Source: Escherichia coli
Lineage (GTDB): Bacteria; Pseudomonadota; Gammaproteobacteria; Enterobacterales; Enterobacteriaceae
Direction: 5' to 3'
NCBI GenBank assembly: GCA_021307345.1
Contig: CP089930.1
Coordinates: forward strand, 248,001-312,000
DNA: 64,000 bases
Made by a program: the position numbers and the translations under genes. The notes under the pieces were generated by a model. The model saw only the letters and a list, made by a program, of their open reading frames with translations, did no database searches and was not told where the DNA came from. The number at the start of each line of letters is the position of its first letter. Position 1 is the stretch's first letter. Positions 41,654-49,974 of this stretch are shown here, piece after piece.

Positions 41654-43375
41654 ATGCGCGCTTTGCTACCCTATCTGGCTCTGTATAAACGTCATAAATG
41701 GATGTTAAGCCTTGGTATTGTGCTGGCGATTATTACTCTGCTCGCCAGTATCGGTCTGTTGACGCTTTCCGGCTGGTTCCTCTCCGCCTCAGCGGTTGCG
41801 GGCGTTGCAGGACTGTACAGCTTCAACTATATGCTCCCCGCCGCAGGGGTGCGTGGCGCGGCAATCACCCGTACCGCAGGGCGTTATTTTGAACGTCTGG
41901 TGAGTCATGACGCGACTTTCCGCGTATTGCAGCATCTGCGCATTTACACCTTCAGTAAACTTTTGCCGCTCTCCCCTGCCGGGCTGGCGCGCTATCGTCA
42001 GGGCGAATTGCTCAACCGCGTCGTGGCGGATGTTGATACGCTCGATCATCTTTATTTGCGCGTTATCTCACCGCTGGTGGGCGCTTTTGTGGTGATTATG
42101 GTGGTGACAATTGGGTTAAGCTTCCTCGATTTCACCCTCGCCTTCACGCTGGGCGGCATTATGTTGCTGACGTTGTTCCTGATGCCTCCGCTATTTTATC
42201 GTGCTGGTAAAAGCACAGGGCATAATCTGACTCATCTTCGCGGGCAGTATCGCCAGCAACTGACAGCCTGGCTGCAAGGGCAAGCTGAACTGACCATTTT
42301 TGGTGCCAGCGATCGTTATCGTACGCAGTTAGAGAATACTGAAATTCAGTGGCTGGAAGCGCAACGCCGTCAATCTGAACTAACCGCTTTATCGCAAGCG
42401 ATAATGCTACTCATTGGCGCGTTAGCGGTGATCCTGATGCTGTGGATGGCGTCTGGCGGCGTTGGTGGCAATCCTCAACCCGGCGCGTTAATTGCCCTGT
42501 TTGTCTTCTGTGCGTTAGCTGCGTTTGAGGCTCTGGCGCCGGTGACAGGTGCATTTCAGCATCTGGGGCAAGTCATTGCCTCTGCAGTACGGATCACTGA
42601 CTTAACGGATCAAAAACCGGAAGTCACCTTCCCTGATACCCAAACCCATGTTGCCGATCAGGTTTCCGTGACGTTACGTGATGTTCAGTTCACTTATCCT
42701 GAGCAATCACAGCAAGCTCTTAAAGGGATTTCCCTTCAGGCAAACGCCGGAGAACATATTGCGATTCTCGGTCGAACGGGATGCGGTAAATCAACACTGT
42801 TACAACTGCTGACTCGCGCATGGGACCCACAACAGGGCGAAATTTTGCTTAACGGTAGCCCTATAGCCAGCCTGAATGAAGCGACTCTGCGCCAGACCAT
42901 CAGCGTTGTGCCACAGCGTGTACATCTGTTTAGCGCCACGCTGCGAGATAATCTGTTACTTGCAGCACCAGGCAGCAGTGATGAGGCTCTGGCGGAGATC
43001 TTGCGCCGCGTCGGTCTGGAGAAGCTGCTTGAAGACGCAGGACTCAACAGTTGGCTGGGTGAAGGTGGACGCCAACTCTCCGGTGGCGAACTGCGCCGTC
43101 TGGCTATCGCCCGTGCGCTATTACACGATGCGCCACTGGTATTGCTGGACGAACCAACCGAAGGCTTAGATGCCACAACTGAAAGTCAGATCCTTGAATT
43201 ACTTGCAGAAATGATGCGTGAGAAAACGGTGTTAATGGTCACCCATCGACTTCGCGGTCTCTCTCGTTTCCAGCAAATAATTGTGATGGACAACGGACAA
43301 ATTATTGAGCAAGGTACTCACGCAGAACTGCTTGCCAGACAGGGGCGTTATTACCAGTTTAAGCAGGGTTTGTGA
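41654..43375 (+). CDS. cydC: CydC subunit of the CydDC ABC transporter
   Basis: Partner half-transporter of CydD. The 573-residue protein has six N-terminal helices and an ATPase domain with Walker A GRTGCGKST, a canonical signature LSGGELRRLAIARAL and Walker B LVLLDEPTEGLDATTE. The canonical signature here against the altered one in CydD suggests asymmetric ATP sites. AGGAGATTTAA precedes the ATG, inside the end of cydD. The next gene, aat, starts 44 bp after the stop, and may be co-transcribed. Confidence 0.97.
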   Translation: MRALLPYLALYKRHKWMLSLGIVLAIITLLASIGLLTLSGWFLSASAVAGVAGLYSFNYMLPAAGVRGAAITRTAGRYFERLVSHDATFRVLQHLRIYTFSKLLPLSPAGLARYRQGELLNRVVADVDTLDHLYLRVISPLVGAFVVIMVVTIGLSFLDFTLAFTLGGIMLLTLFLMPPLFYRAGKSTGHNLTHLRGQYRQQLTAWLQGQAELTIFGASDRYRTQLENTEIQWLEAQRRQSELTALSQAIMLLIGALAVILMLWMASGGVGGNPQPGALIALFVFCALAAFEALAPVTGAFQHLGQVIASAVRITDLTDQKPEVTFPDTQTHVADQVSVTLRDVQFTYPEQSQQALKGISLQANAGEHIAILGRTGCGKSTLLQLLTRAWDPQQGEILLNGSPIASLNEATLRQTISVVPQRVHLFSATLRDNLLLAAPGSSDEALAEILRRVGLEKLLEDAGLNSWLGEGGRQLSGGELRRLAIARALLHDAPLVLLDEPTEGLDATTESQILELLAEMMREKTVLMVTHRLRGLSRFQQIIVMDNGQIIEQGTHAELLARQGRYYQFKQGL

Positions 43376-43419
43376 GCTATTATTGAACGATCCGACTTGC
43401 GTAGTGGAGTTTTGCGGTC

Positions 43420-44124
43420 ATGCGCCTGGTTCAGCTTTCTCGCCATTCAATAGCCTTCCCTTCCCCGGAAGGCGCATTACGTGAGCCTAACGGCTTGCTG
43501 GCGCTGGGGGGCGATCTAAGCCCTGCGCGTCTGTTAATGGCTTATCAACGCGGTATTTTTCCGTGGTTTTCTCCTGGCGACCCCATTCTGTGGTGGTCGC
43601 CCGATCCGCGCGCGGTATTATGGCCAGAATCACTGCATATTAGTCGCAGTATGAAACGCTTTCATAAACGCTCGCCCTATCGTGTCACAATGAATTACGC
43701 CTTTGGTCAGGTTATTGAAGGTTGTGCCAGCGATCGCGAAGAAGGAACCTGGATCACGCGCGACGTGGTTGAAGCCTACTACCGCCTGCACGAGTTGGGT
43801 CATGCCCACTCGATTGAAGTCTGGCGTGAAGACGAGCTTGTCGGCGGCATATATGGCGTGGCGCAGGGAACGTTATTTTGTGGTGAGTCGATGTTCAGCC
43901 GCATGGAAAATGCGTCCAAAACGGCGCTCCTGGTATTCTGCGAAGAATTTATCCATCACGGTGGCAAATTAATCGACTGTCAGGTGCTTAATGATCACAC
44001 AGCTTCGCTTGGCGCCTGCGAAATTCCCCGCAGGGATTACCTCAATTATCTTAATCAAATGCGCCCGGAACGATTGCCGAATAACTTCTGGGTGCCACGG
44101 CAATTGTTTTCGCCTCAGAAATGA
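43420..44124 (+). CDS. aat: Leucyl/phenylalanyl-tRNA-protein transferase
   Basis: Adds Leu or Phe from charged tRNA to proteins with N-terminal Arg or Lys, creating N-degrons that ClpS delivers to ClpAP. The 234-residue sequence includes the family landmarks [40 protein letters not shown] and [20 protein letters not shown]. It follows cydC in the same direction. clpS and clpA, which act downstream in the same pathway, lie in this window beyond the CRISPR island. Confidence 0.97.
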   Translation: MRLVQLSRHSIAFPSPEGALREPNGLLALGGDLSPARLLMAYQRGIFPWFSPGDPILWWSPDPRAVLWPESLHISRSMKRFHKRSPYRVTMNYAFGQVIEGCASDREEGTWITRDVVEAYYRLHELGHAHSIEVWREDELVGGIYGVAQGTLFCGESMFSRMENASKTALLVFCEEFIHHGGKLIDCQVLNDHTASLGACEIPRRDYLNYLNQMRPERLPNNFWVPRQLFSPQK

Positions 44125-44154
44125 ATGTTTTCGGCACATTTCTCTCCAGAGTGT

Positions 44155-44160
44155 TATAAT
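44155..44160 (+). promoter_or_regulatory. Probable infA promoter (-10 element)
   Basis: A perfect TATAAT follows a TG dinucleotide (GTGTTATAAT) 31 bp past the aat stop. The leader to infA would be about 240 nt. No strong -35 hexamer is visible. More than one promoter drives infA in E. coli. Confidence 0.55.
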
Positions 44161-44405
44161 TGCGGTCGCAGAGTTGGTTACGCTCATTACTCCGCTGCCG
44201 ATAAGGAATTTTTCGCGTCAGGTAACGCCCATCGTTTATCTCACCGCTCCCTTATACGTTGCGCTTTTGGTGCGGCTTAGCCGTGTGTTTTCGGAGTTAT
44301 GTGCCAAACCTGTTTGTTGCGATTTAGCGCGCAAATCTTTACTTATTTACAGAACTTCGGCATTATCTTGCCGGTTCAAATTACGGTAGTGATACCCCAG
44401 AGGAT

Positions 44406-44627
<222 letters not shown>

Positions 44628-44665
44628 TTGTTTTGCCGCCTGATGGGCGAAGAGAAAGAACGAGT

Positions 44666-44692
44666 AAAAGGTCGGTTTAACCGGCCTTTTTT
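44666..44692 (+). terminator. Terminator after infA
   Basis: AAAAGGTCGG pairs with CCGGCCTTTT around a 5-nt loop and ends in T residues. It isolates infA from CRISPR array 1. Confidence 0.9.
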
Positions 44693-44733
44693 GCGTCTGG
44701 AGTTAAGGAAGAAAATAAATATTGGGTTATGGA

Positions 44734-45182
44734 TTTTATAACTGCCTGTGCGGCAGTGAACGATGATCCGTACCGGCTACGCCGGGCTTCGGCTTTCTAA
44801 GCTGCCTGTACGGCAGTGAACGATTCTCTAGCAGCGTATGCCAGAGACCCCCGTTTCTAAGCTGCCAGTACGGCAGTGAACTTTGTCTGCGCGGGTCATG
44901 CGGGGTTTACCCATTTCTAAGCTGCCTGTACGGCAGTGAACATCAAATAACGCGTCTAACAGGGATTTAGTGATTTCTAAGCTGCCTGTACGGCAGTGAA
45001 CTGCACGGCAGTGAAAGAACGTATAACCGAAGATTTTCTAAGCTGCCTGTACGGCAGTGAACGAGGTTGTATATCCCGCCGTTCAGTGTGTGCATTTCTA
45101 AGCTGCCTGTACGGCAGTGAACACACGCAATAACAGGCCTTACTCCACGCAGCTTTTCTAAGCTGCCTGTACGGCAGTGAAC
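44734..45182 (-). CRISPR. Type I-F CRISPR array 1: 8 repeats, 7 spacers
   Basis: A 28-nt repeat with palindromic core CTGCCGTACAGGCAG and 3' handle CTTAGAAA (minus strand) starts at 44734, 44794, 44854, 44914, 44974, 45035, 45095 and 45155. Spacers are 32 nt except 45002-45034, which is 33 nt and begins with 14 bases that copy the repeat end with one mismatch. The repeat at 44734 is degenerate at its handle side and marks the trailer; the repeat at 44854 has one core change (CCTGT to CCAGT). Transcription is therefore from right to left, with the leader after 45182. The array sits between infA and serW, apart from the cas genes. Confidence 0.98.
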
Positions 45183-45452
45183 TGGAATAATAGCAGACTA
45201 TCCGATTGATTTACTGTTAAAACTTACAAAATCTCCAATTCATACCCTTTTTCGAGGCATCAAAATAGTAATAAATAAAATCAATGAGTTACATCTCACC
45301 CTGAAAAAAGGGTCGATTAGAATGTCTTCAATCTCATATTTCCAGCGTAGCTTTTGATAAATACTTGCCCAGAGCATGTACAGTCACAATCCTGGACGGA
45401 TGAACCGCATGAACAATGCATAACCAAACAAACCAATCTAAATAAATTCTTC
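45183..45452 (-). promoter_or_regulatory. Leader region of CRISPR array 1
   Basis: AT-rich DNA next to the newest spacer. On the minus strand it has AAAAAGGGT and AATTGGA (45234-45252), two blocks also present beside array 2 at 56577-56604, so they are candidate leader motifs. AATCAA near 45206 resembles an IHF core, a factor known to help I-F adaptation. No gene is visible here. Confidence 0.55.
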
Positions 45453-45481
45453 TTGACCGTTTTACTCCAACTCCCTATAGT
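45453..45481 (+). promoter_or_regulatory. serW promoter
   Basis: TTGACC at 45453-45458 and TATAGT at 45476-45481 are separated by exactly 17 bp and followed by a GC-rich discriminator (AGCGCCCCG), the pattern of stringently controlled tRNA promoters. Confidence 0.85.
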
Positions 45482-45521
45482 AGCGCCCCGTTGCCCCCAT
45501 GAGGTCAGGCAACAAAAATTT

Positions 45522-45609
45522 GGTGAGGTGTCCGAGTGGCTGAAGGAGCACGCCTGGAAAGTGTGTATACGGCAACGTATCCGGGGTTCGAATCCCCGCC
45601 TCACCGCCA
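45522..45609 (+). tRNA. serW: tRNA-Ser(GGA)
   Basis: An 88-nt class II tRNA from GGTGAGG to CCTCACCGCCA with encoded CCA. The anticodon GGA is at 45556-45558 within CTGGAAA. The long variable arm GTATACGGCAACGTAT and the T-loop GGTTCGAATCC are intact. It reads UCC/UCU serine codons. It separates array 1 from the cas operon; tRNA 3' ends are common insertion points, but no duplicated tRNA end is visible at the far side of the island. Confidence 0.98.
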
Positions 45610-45621
45610 TATTTTAAGAAG

Positions 45622-45650
45622 AGCTCGTACGAAAGTACGGGCTTTTTTTT
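45622..45650 (+). terminator. Terminator after serW
   Basis: AGCTCGTAC pairs with GTACGGGCT around a GAAA tetraloop, followed by T residues, just downstream of the tRNA. Confidence 0.9.
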
Positions 45651-45781
45651 CGCATATAGATGGCTTCGTATACCTCCCAGCTTAATAACTCTCTCTCCAG
45701 GAAATGGTTTAGCAAAGAAAACAACATCCCGGATATGAACAATTAATATCCAACACATCTTCTCAACGGCCAGTCCACACT

Positions 45782-45809
45782 AAAAAAAAGCCCAGCCGCA
45801 CGGCCAGGC
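45782..45809 (-). terminator. Terminator of the csy operon
   Basis: On the minus strand GCCTGGCC pairs with GGCTGGGC (two G-T pairs) across a 4-nt loop, followed by eight T residues. It ends the csy1-cas6f transcript 20 bp past cas6f. Confidence 0.88.
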
Positions 45810-45829
45810 ATCTTAATAATTGCAAAACA

Positions 45830-46384
45830 TCAAAACCAGGGTATGGTTGCTGTTGCGCTTAATCCATAACTACTGAATTCCCCTTTAACCGGTTCTGCGC
45901 GCAAATCACCGTGCTGGATAAACAACTTGAACTGTTGCTGACTCGACAAACTCTTCATATTAAGAAAAGGTAAATCGGTCCGCTGTTCAGCTTGCGTCGC
46001 CAGTCGCTCAATCGCCTGTTCTTCAGTAAGCCAGCCTTTTTTCACTGAACGCCTTAACAGACGCTGTGGGTTACTTTTAACCTGTACACGACTTACCACT
46101 CGCCAGCCCTTTATTTCAGGAATGGGAGTGACAGGCGAACATTGGCAATAATCCGTAAGCCCTTTACGCCACGTTGAGTCTTCAAGCTCCTGCAATGCCG
46201 GGGCGCTACCATGTAAGCGTAAGCGCGCTCCTGGCGTAACGTTTATGTCCGGGAAACTCACGCCGATATCACCTTGCCCTCTTGCACCCAATGTCCGGTG
46301 CAATTTGGCAAATAACGCCGCCATCAACATTTCACTCGAAAATTCAGGATCGGGCAGAACACGGATCTCAAGATAGTGATCCAT
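45830..46384 (-). CDS. cas6f: Cas6f (Csy4) CRISPR RNA endoribonuclease
   Basis: Cleaves the pre-crRNA at the base of each repeat hairpin and stays bound to the 3' stem-loop. The frame extends to 46426, but MDHYLEIRVLPDPEFSSEML at 46384 follows AAGGAGCTGTCA and aligns with known Csy4 starts, giving 184 residues. Catalytic His29 is in KLHRTL, and the arginine-rich helix is in QVKSNPQRLLRRSVKKG. The C terminus ends in TIPWF as in the family. It is the last gene of the csy operon, 10 bp after csy3. Confidence 0.97.
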   Translation of the reverse strand: MDHYLEIRVLPDPEFSSEMLMAALFAKLHRTLGARGQGDIGVSFPDINVTPGARLRLHGSAPALQELEDSTWRKGLTDYCQCSPVTPIPEIKGWRVVSRVQVKSNPQRLLRRSVKKGWLTEEQAIERLATQAEQRTDLPFLNMKSLSSQQQFKLFIQHGDLRAEPVKGEFSSYGLSATATIPWF

Positions 46385-46394
46385 TGACAGCTCC

Positions 46395-47396
46395 TTATTC
46401 CGCTTTCTCACCAAAAACACCACCACGAATCAAGACAGCCATCACGTAGTGCTGCTGATCAACTTCCGGTTTGACGCCTTTAGTCACCCAATTATCCAGT
46501 AAGGTATAAAAATCGAGTTTTTCTTTTGGCTGACGACAAGCGACACCGCGACTGGTTACAGAACCATAAGGTTCCACAGCGATAGCTCCCAACTCATCAA
46601 CCTTCGGATGCCAGGTATCAATGGTACGTAAAGCGTTGCCAATTTTTTGGGAGTGAATACCGGCAATGCCTGCAACCTGGTACAACACACGACTTTTGCT
46701 ACTGTTACTGTCGAGCACCAGTTCCTGTGATGGGAAGACTTCTTGCCCGGCACCGAGGCGAACCTGTGCCTCAACCGTAAGCATGACCCACTCTTTTCCG
46801 CTTAACCCTTGTTCAATCGTTGCCGCCAGTTCTGTGACGCTACTCTGGCCTTGACCAAATTGACGTAAAGAGAAGTCATGGCTGTTAAAAGTCCATGAAG
46901 TATCATTCGCAGTAACTTTCACCAGGATCTGCTCAGCACCAATGCGGTTGCGCCACAAAAAACGACCATTTGCCAGATTCAGCGCATAGCGTAACGCCAG
47001 CTCTTTAAAGCCATGCTCGCTGATGTAACCTTCAATGACCTCAGAAAGCGCCTCCTGATAGGCCATATCATTACATACTGAAGGTGAAGATAAATTACCC
47101 AGCACTCGCAGCGTAAACACCACTTTTAGCGTATCTGCATCTACCGGAAGCGAAGCCACATCCACCCGTTGTAGGTTGGCTTTTTGGATTTCAGCATCCA
47201 GTTTGGTGGGATCGCTGGTAATCGTGTTCTTCAGGCGATTAGAGATGGTTCCACGAACCGCTTTCTCCTGAATTTCAATGGGTTGCCATTCATTTCCTTG
47301 CCAGTTACCGGCATACATCACCGCATCAGAGGTTGCCAGTTTGCGTTCAAATGCCAGTACCGATGCTGTTTTTATTGCTACAGGAGCCTTTGCCAT
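46395..47396 (-). CDS. csy3: Cas7f (Csy3) backbone protein
   Basis: Six copies of this RAMP protein normally coat the crRNA spacer in the I-F surveillance (Csy) complex, flipping out every sixth base. The frame is open to 47429, but [20 protein letters not shown] at 47396 follows AAGGACATAATT and is the usual start, giving 333 residues. Conserved segments include DAVMYAGNW near the N terminus, [20 protein letters not shown] in the middle and SRGVACRQP toward the C terminus. It is 10 bp downstream of csy2. Confidence 0.96.
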   Translation of the reverse strand: MAKAPVAIKTASVLAFERKLATSDAVMYAGNWQGNEWQPIEIQEKAVRGTISNRLKNTITSDPTKLDAEIQKANLQRVDVASLPVDADTLKVVFTLRVLGNLSSPSVCNDMAYQEALSEVIEGYISEHGFKELALRYALNLANGRFLWRNRIGAEQILVKVTANDTSWTFNSHDFSLRQFGQGQSSVTELAATIEQGLSGKEWVMLTVEAQVRLGAGQEVFPSQELVLDSNSSKSRVLYQVAGIAGIHSQKIGNALRTIDTWHPKVDELGAIAVEPYGSVTSRGVACRQPKEKLDFYTLLDNWVTKGVKPEVDQQHYVMAVLIRGGVFGEKAE

Positions 47397-47406
47397 AATT
47401 ATGTCC

Positions 47407-48330
47407 TTATTCTGAATCGTCATCTTCATGAGTTATAGGGTCGTCAACGAGTGGTATTGCCGAGCAATAGTATCCAGTGTCCGTTGTACGGTAGCGCCAC
47501 ATCAGCGGTTGCAGGTCAGTAATGCGATGTAATCCGCGCCATTCACCAATCCCATAAACGGCTTCGGCAAAAGCAAATGGCGTCACGGTGTCGCGCGCAT
47601 TTTCAACTTCACCAGAGGCGTACACAGGAGAAATACGTTGGTAACCACACATTAATGGCACGAGGAAACCGGGCATTGGCTTCGGCTGGTATGTCCATTG
47701 TGCGCTATTGTCTTCAGCCGGGGATTCGGCCTGATATTTAATGGCGGCGAAATCGAGCCAGGCATCAAGCAACGATATGTCAGGATGTTGTTGGTGATGT
47801 TCAGCCAGCCATTCGCTGCGATCGTAAAGCGCGTAACCCGGCATTAAACGCCAGATGATTTTACGCAGTTGCTTTTCATCTTCAGGTGCATGAAAAAGCT
47901 GCGGATCGCGCATACTGACAATGCTGCCACCCGCCAGTTTATGGCTCTGGCAAAGCATTTTCAGATGGTCACACAGGGCTTTTCTACCGTATTCACCATT
48001 AGTAATTTCGCCATTACATTCAACAAGTAGAGAAACCGTCAGGTGCATACGCCCCTCTTCATTGAACGAGGCAGTTTTACCTTCTTTGGTTAATGGGTTA
48101 CGGGTGAGAGCGAACTGAAAATCGCGCCCGGAACTGTACGCCTGAATATGCTGTTCATGGCTAACGACTGCGCAACCGGCAAAACTTACGCCAAATTCAT
48201 CCACCACTTTGCGAGAAAGCGCATGAACATAGCCGAGAAAATGGGTCATCGCCGGGAATCCCCAGGTCAACCCGGAAACGGCGTTAGCGTTTTCTATGCG
48301 TATATGGGGTAACAAGAGCAGATAACTCAT
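47407..48330 (-). CDS. csy2: Cas5f (Csy2), crRNA 5'-handle binding subunit
   Basis: A 307-residue RAMP-family subunit that, with Cas8f, caps the 5' handle of the crRNA. It starts [20 protein letters not shown], and includes the family-typical [15 protein letters not shown] and the C-terminal [20 protein letters not shown]. Its ATG overlaps the csy1 stop by 4 nt (ATGA), so the two are translationally coupled and made in equal amounts. Confidence 0.96.
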   Translation of the reverse strand: MSYLLLLPHIRIENANAVSGLTWGFPAMTHFLGYVHALSRKVVDEFGVSFAGCAVVSHEQHIQAYSSGRDFQFALTRNPLTKEGKTASFNEEGRMHLTVSLLVECNGEITNGEYGRKALCDHLKMLCQSHKLAGGSIVSMRDPQLFHAPEDEKQLRKIIWRLMPGYALYDRSEWLAEHHQQHPDISLLDAWLDFAAIKYQAESPAEDNSAQWTYQPKPMPGFLVPLMCGYQRISPVYASGEVENARDTVTPFAFAEAVYGIGEWRGLHRITDLQPLMWRYRTTDTGYYCSAIPLVDDPITHEDDDSE

Positions 48331-49634
48331 TTCAGCGCCTCCTGCAAAACGGCTTCCATTTCACGCATCCGTTGAGTGAACAGGGACTGACTACGCCACT
48401 CTCTTTGCTCGACGGCTCCCACATCGAAACTTGCTTTTTTCAGGCGATAGTTCAGCCAGCGCGCGAAGTCATCAGCGACTATCCTCTGCCAGTCGTTTTT
48501 CTCACGCTCCAGTTTGAAAGCCTCATCTGACAAGCTTCGCCACGGGTCCAGCCAAAGCTGCTGGTGACGAGGTAATTCTGGTGATTGTGCTGACCATCCC
48601 TGCCATTTTTCTTGCTGAAAAGAGGATGCCTGCATGAACAGCAAATCTATCAACTCATCAATATATTTCGCGCGCGCAGTACGGATATGAACATTGTTTA
48701 TGTCAACTTTCAGTAAGTAGGTCATCCTGGCGATAGTGCCCGAAGCTGAGCGATTGAAATCGCCGCGTAAGGCAAAAATACTGCGCATGTTTTGTGGTGC
48801 GCGCTCCTGCGTCGTCCAGGTAGGCGGCATTGATGGCAACAACCAGACGCGTCCAACTCTGGCACTGTTTAGCAGGGAGATATTCTGTTGATTTCCACCT
48901 CCATAATGCATCTCAGCAAGATTAGGGAAACGAATATCTGGCTGTGAGTGCCATTTACCTGCCTTGTGCGCATCGCGAATGGCTTTTGATTCCTCGCTAA
49001 AGCGCACAGCGGTTAGATTTTCATACATTGCCTGCGCCAGTGAGCTGGAAAACAGCGGGCATAACAGGTGATAACCATCATCCACAGGGAAATAGATTTG
49101 CTTCGATAGTTTGTGCGCTTTTATCCACTCCGATGCATATGCTTGACTAAAGCATTCAACCCATTGTTTTAGTTGTTCATCATCCAACGCAAAGGCATTT
49201 AATGATTGATAATCGCCACGTTTTAAGCTGGCGAGTAACGAATCTCCGTGAACATCTGTTAGGAGTATTTTTGCAACATCATAAAATGCAGCGTTGCCTT
49301 CAGCATCCTCTTTAATAATTGCCAGTGATGCTGTATTTAAATATCCCTCGCTGACGAATTTCTCCAAATAACGTCCATATGCTTTGGAGTCACCATTACT
49401 ATATTTTGCCCCGTGGGAGATTATCCTTATAGAACGAACACGCTTCGCCGCATCCGTTAACCAGTTACGAGGCAGGTAGCGTGCTTCAAGTTCCTGCCGT
49501 TCCTGAGCGATGGCGCTGGCATCATCGCCCTGCTCCAGCCTCTTTGCTGCTTCTTTTTCAAAGGCATCGATTTTGGGTTGCCTTCGCGAAGCGATGTAAT
49601 CAGTAATAAATTGTATTAGCGCCGTTTTTTCCAT
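48327..49634 (-). CDS. csy1: Cas8f (Csy1), large subunit and PAM reader
   Basis: The 435-residue large subunit recognises the CC PAM and, with Cas5f, forms the tail of the Csy complex. The product begins MEKTALIQFITDYIASRRQP, and shows I-F Csy1 landmarks such as GAKYSNGDSKAYGRYLEK, HYGGGNQQNISLLNSARVGR and WLLPSMPP. A strong AAAGGAG site precedes the ATG. Unlike all other cas junctions here, it is separated from the upstream gene by 328 bp. That gap holds a plus-strand mini-array and its partial target, so csy1-csy2-csy3-cas6f is probably an independently promoted, self-regulated unit. Confidence 0.96.
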   Translation of the reverse strand: MEKTALIQFITDYIASRRQPKIDAFEKEAAKRLEQGDDASAIAQERQELEARYLPRNWLTDAAKRVRSIRIISHGAKYSNGDSKAYGRYLEKFVSEGYLNTASLAIIKEDAEGNAAFYDVAKILLTDVHGDSLLASLKRGDYQSLNAFALDDEQLKQWVECFSQAYASEWIKAHKLSKQIYFPVDDGYHLLCPLFSSSLAQAMYENLTAVRFSEESKAIRDAHKAGKWHSQPDIRFPNLAEMHYGGGNQQNISLLNSARVGRVWLLPSMPPTWTTQERAPQNMRSIFALRGDFNRSASGTIARMTYLLKVDINNVHIRTARAKYIDELIDLLFMQASSFQQEKWQGWSAQSPELPRHQQLWLDPWRSLSDEAFKLEREKNDWQRIVADDFARWLNYRLKKASFDVGAVEQREWRSQSLFTQRMREMEAVLQEALK

Positions 49635-49774
49635 CTCGGCTCCTTTCGTTAATCCATCAAATTAAAGTTGTTCCCTAACTTCACTGAAAAATCTCCGTAG
49701 CTCAACATGGCTTCAGTACAACGACGCATACAGCAAAAGGGACAACACCCGTGGTGATAATCATGGATAGTTCA

Positions 49775-49793
49775 CCTAGATGTATCTACGCAT
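49775..49793 (+). promoter_or_regulatory. Partial protospacer with CC PAM upstream of csy1
   Basis: CC at 49775-49776 is directly followed by TAGATGTATCT, identical to the first 11 nt of the mini-array spacer. Position 12 differs, 13-14 match, 15 differs, 16-17 match, then identity ends. I-F complexes flip out every sixth base, so the position-12 mismatch should cost little. The PAM orientation is right for a type I-F complex loaded with the mini-array guide. Confidence 0.72.
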
Positions 49794-49849
49794 TAATCTA
49801 GCTAAACCCAATGCAATAAACCAAAGTTATATTACCATGCATAAATCAT

Positions 49850-49878
49850 TTGAAACATAATAGTTGCGAGATTAATAT
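49850..49878 (+). promoter_or_regulatory. Promoter of the cas mini-array
   Basis: TTGAAA at 49850-49855 (five of six -35 matches) and TAATAT at 49873-49878 are 17 bp apart. The expected transcription start near 49885 lies directly before the first repeat stem at 49886. It faces plus, opposite to every cas gene. Confidence 0.75.
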
Positions 49879-49885
49879 TCACGCA

Positions 49886-49951
49886 CTGCCGTTGGCAGCT
49901 TAGAAATAGATGTATCTCCGGATACGGACTTGTAAACTGCCGTACAGGCAG
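49886..49951 (+). ncRNA. Two-repeat CRISPR mini-array, candidate regulatory guide RNA
   Basis: The first degenerate repeat has stem CTGCC-GTT-GGCAG with a 3-nt loop and a perfect 8-nt handle CTTAGAAA (49899-49906). A 25-nt spacer (49907-49931) follows, then a second repeat with a perfect stem-loop CTGCCGTACAGGCAG (49937-49951) but a lost handle. Cas6f cutting at both stems would give a guide of 53 nt instead of the usual 60. Both repeats are oriented plus, opposite to the real arrays. The spacer matches a PAM-flanked site upstream of csy1 over its seed only. Mini-arrays that repress cas8 promoters are known in type I systems; this instance is inferred from sequence. Confidence 0.75.
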
Positions 49952-49953
49952 CT

Positions 49954-49974
49954 CGCGCCCCTTCACGGGGCGCG
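49954..49974. other. Strong hairpin over the cas2-3 stop codon
   Basis: CGCGCCCC pairs perfectly with GGGGCGCG around a 5-nt loop; the cas2-3 TGA lies in the loop. There is no T-run on either strand, so it is not a standard terminator. It may stop or stabilise the mini-array RNA end or the cas2-3 message. Confidence 0.6.

Larger units (their letters stand above)
49635..49962. promoter_or_regulatory. cas2-3 / csy1 intergenic control region
   Basis: Contains, from right to left on the minus strand: a hairpin overlapping the cas2-3 stop (49954-49974), the mini-array (49886-49951), its promoter (49850-49878), and a partial protospacer with CC PAM (49775-49793). A weak minus-strand promoter candidate (TTGGGT, 17 bp, TAGATA, with the -10 at 49783-49788) overlaps that protospacer, and would give csy1 a leader of about 140 nt. 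Confidence 0.7.

Noticed and set aside
45317-45758. Open frames overlapping the serW tRNA
   Set aside because: They run through the tRNA, its promoter and terminator, and show only composition-driven sequence.
49954-49974. The GC hairpin as a standard intrinsic terminator for cas2-3 or the mini-array
   Set aside because: Neither strand has a T-run after the stem; kept only as an unexplained structure.
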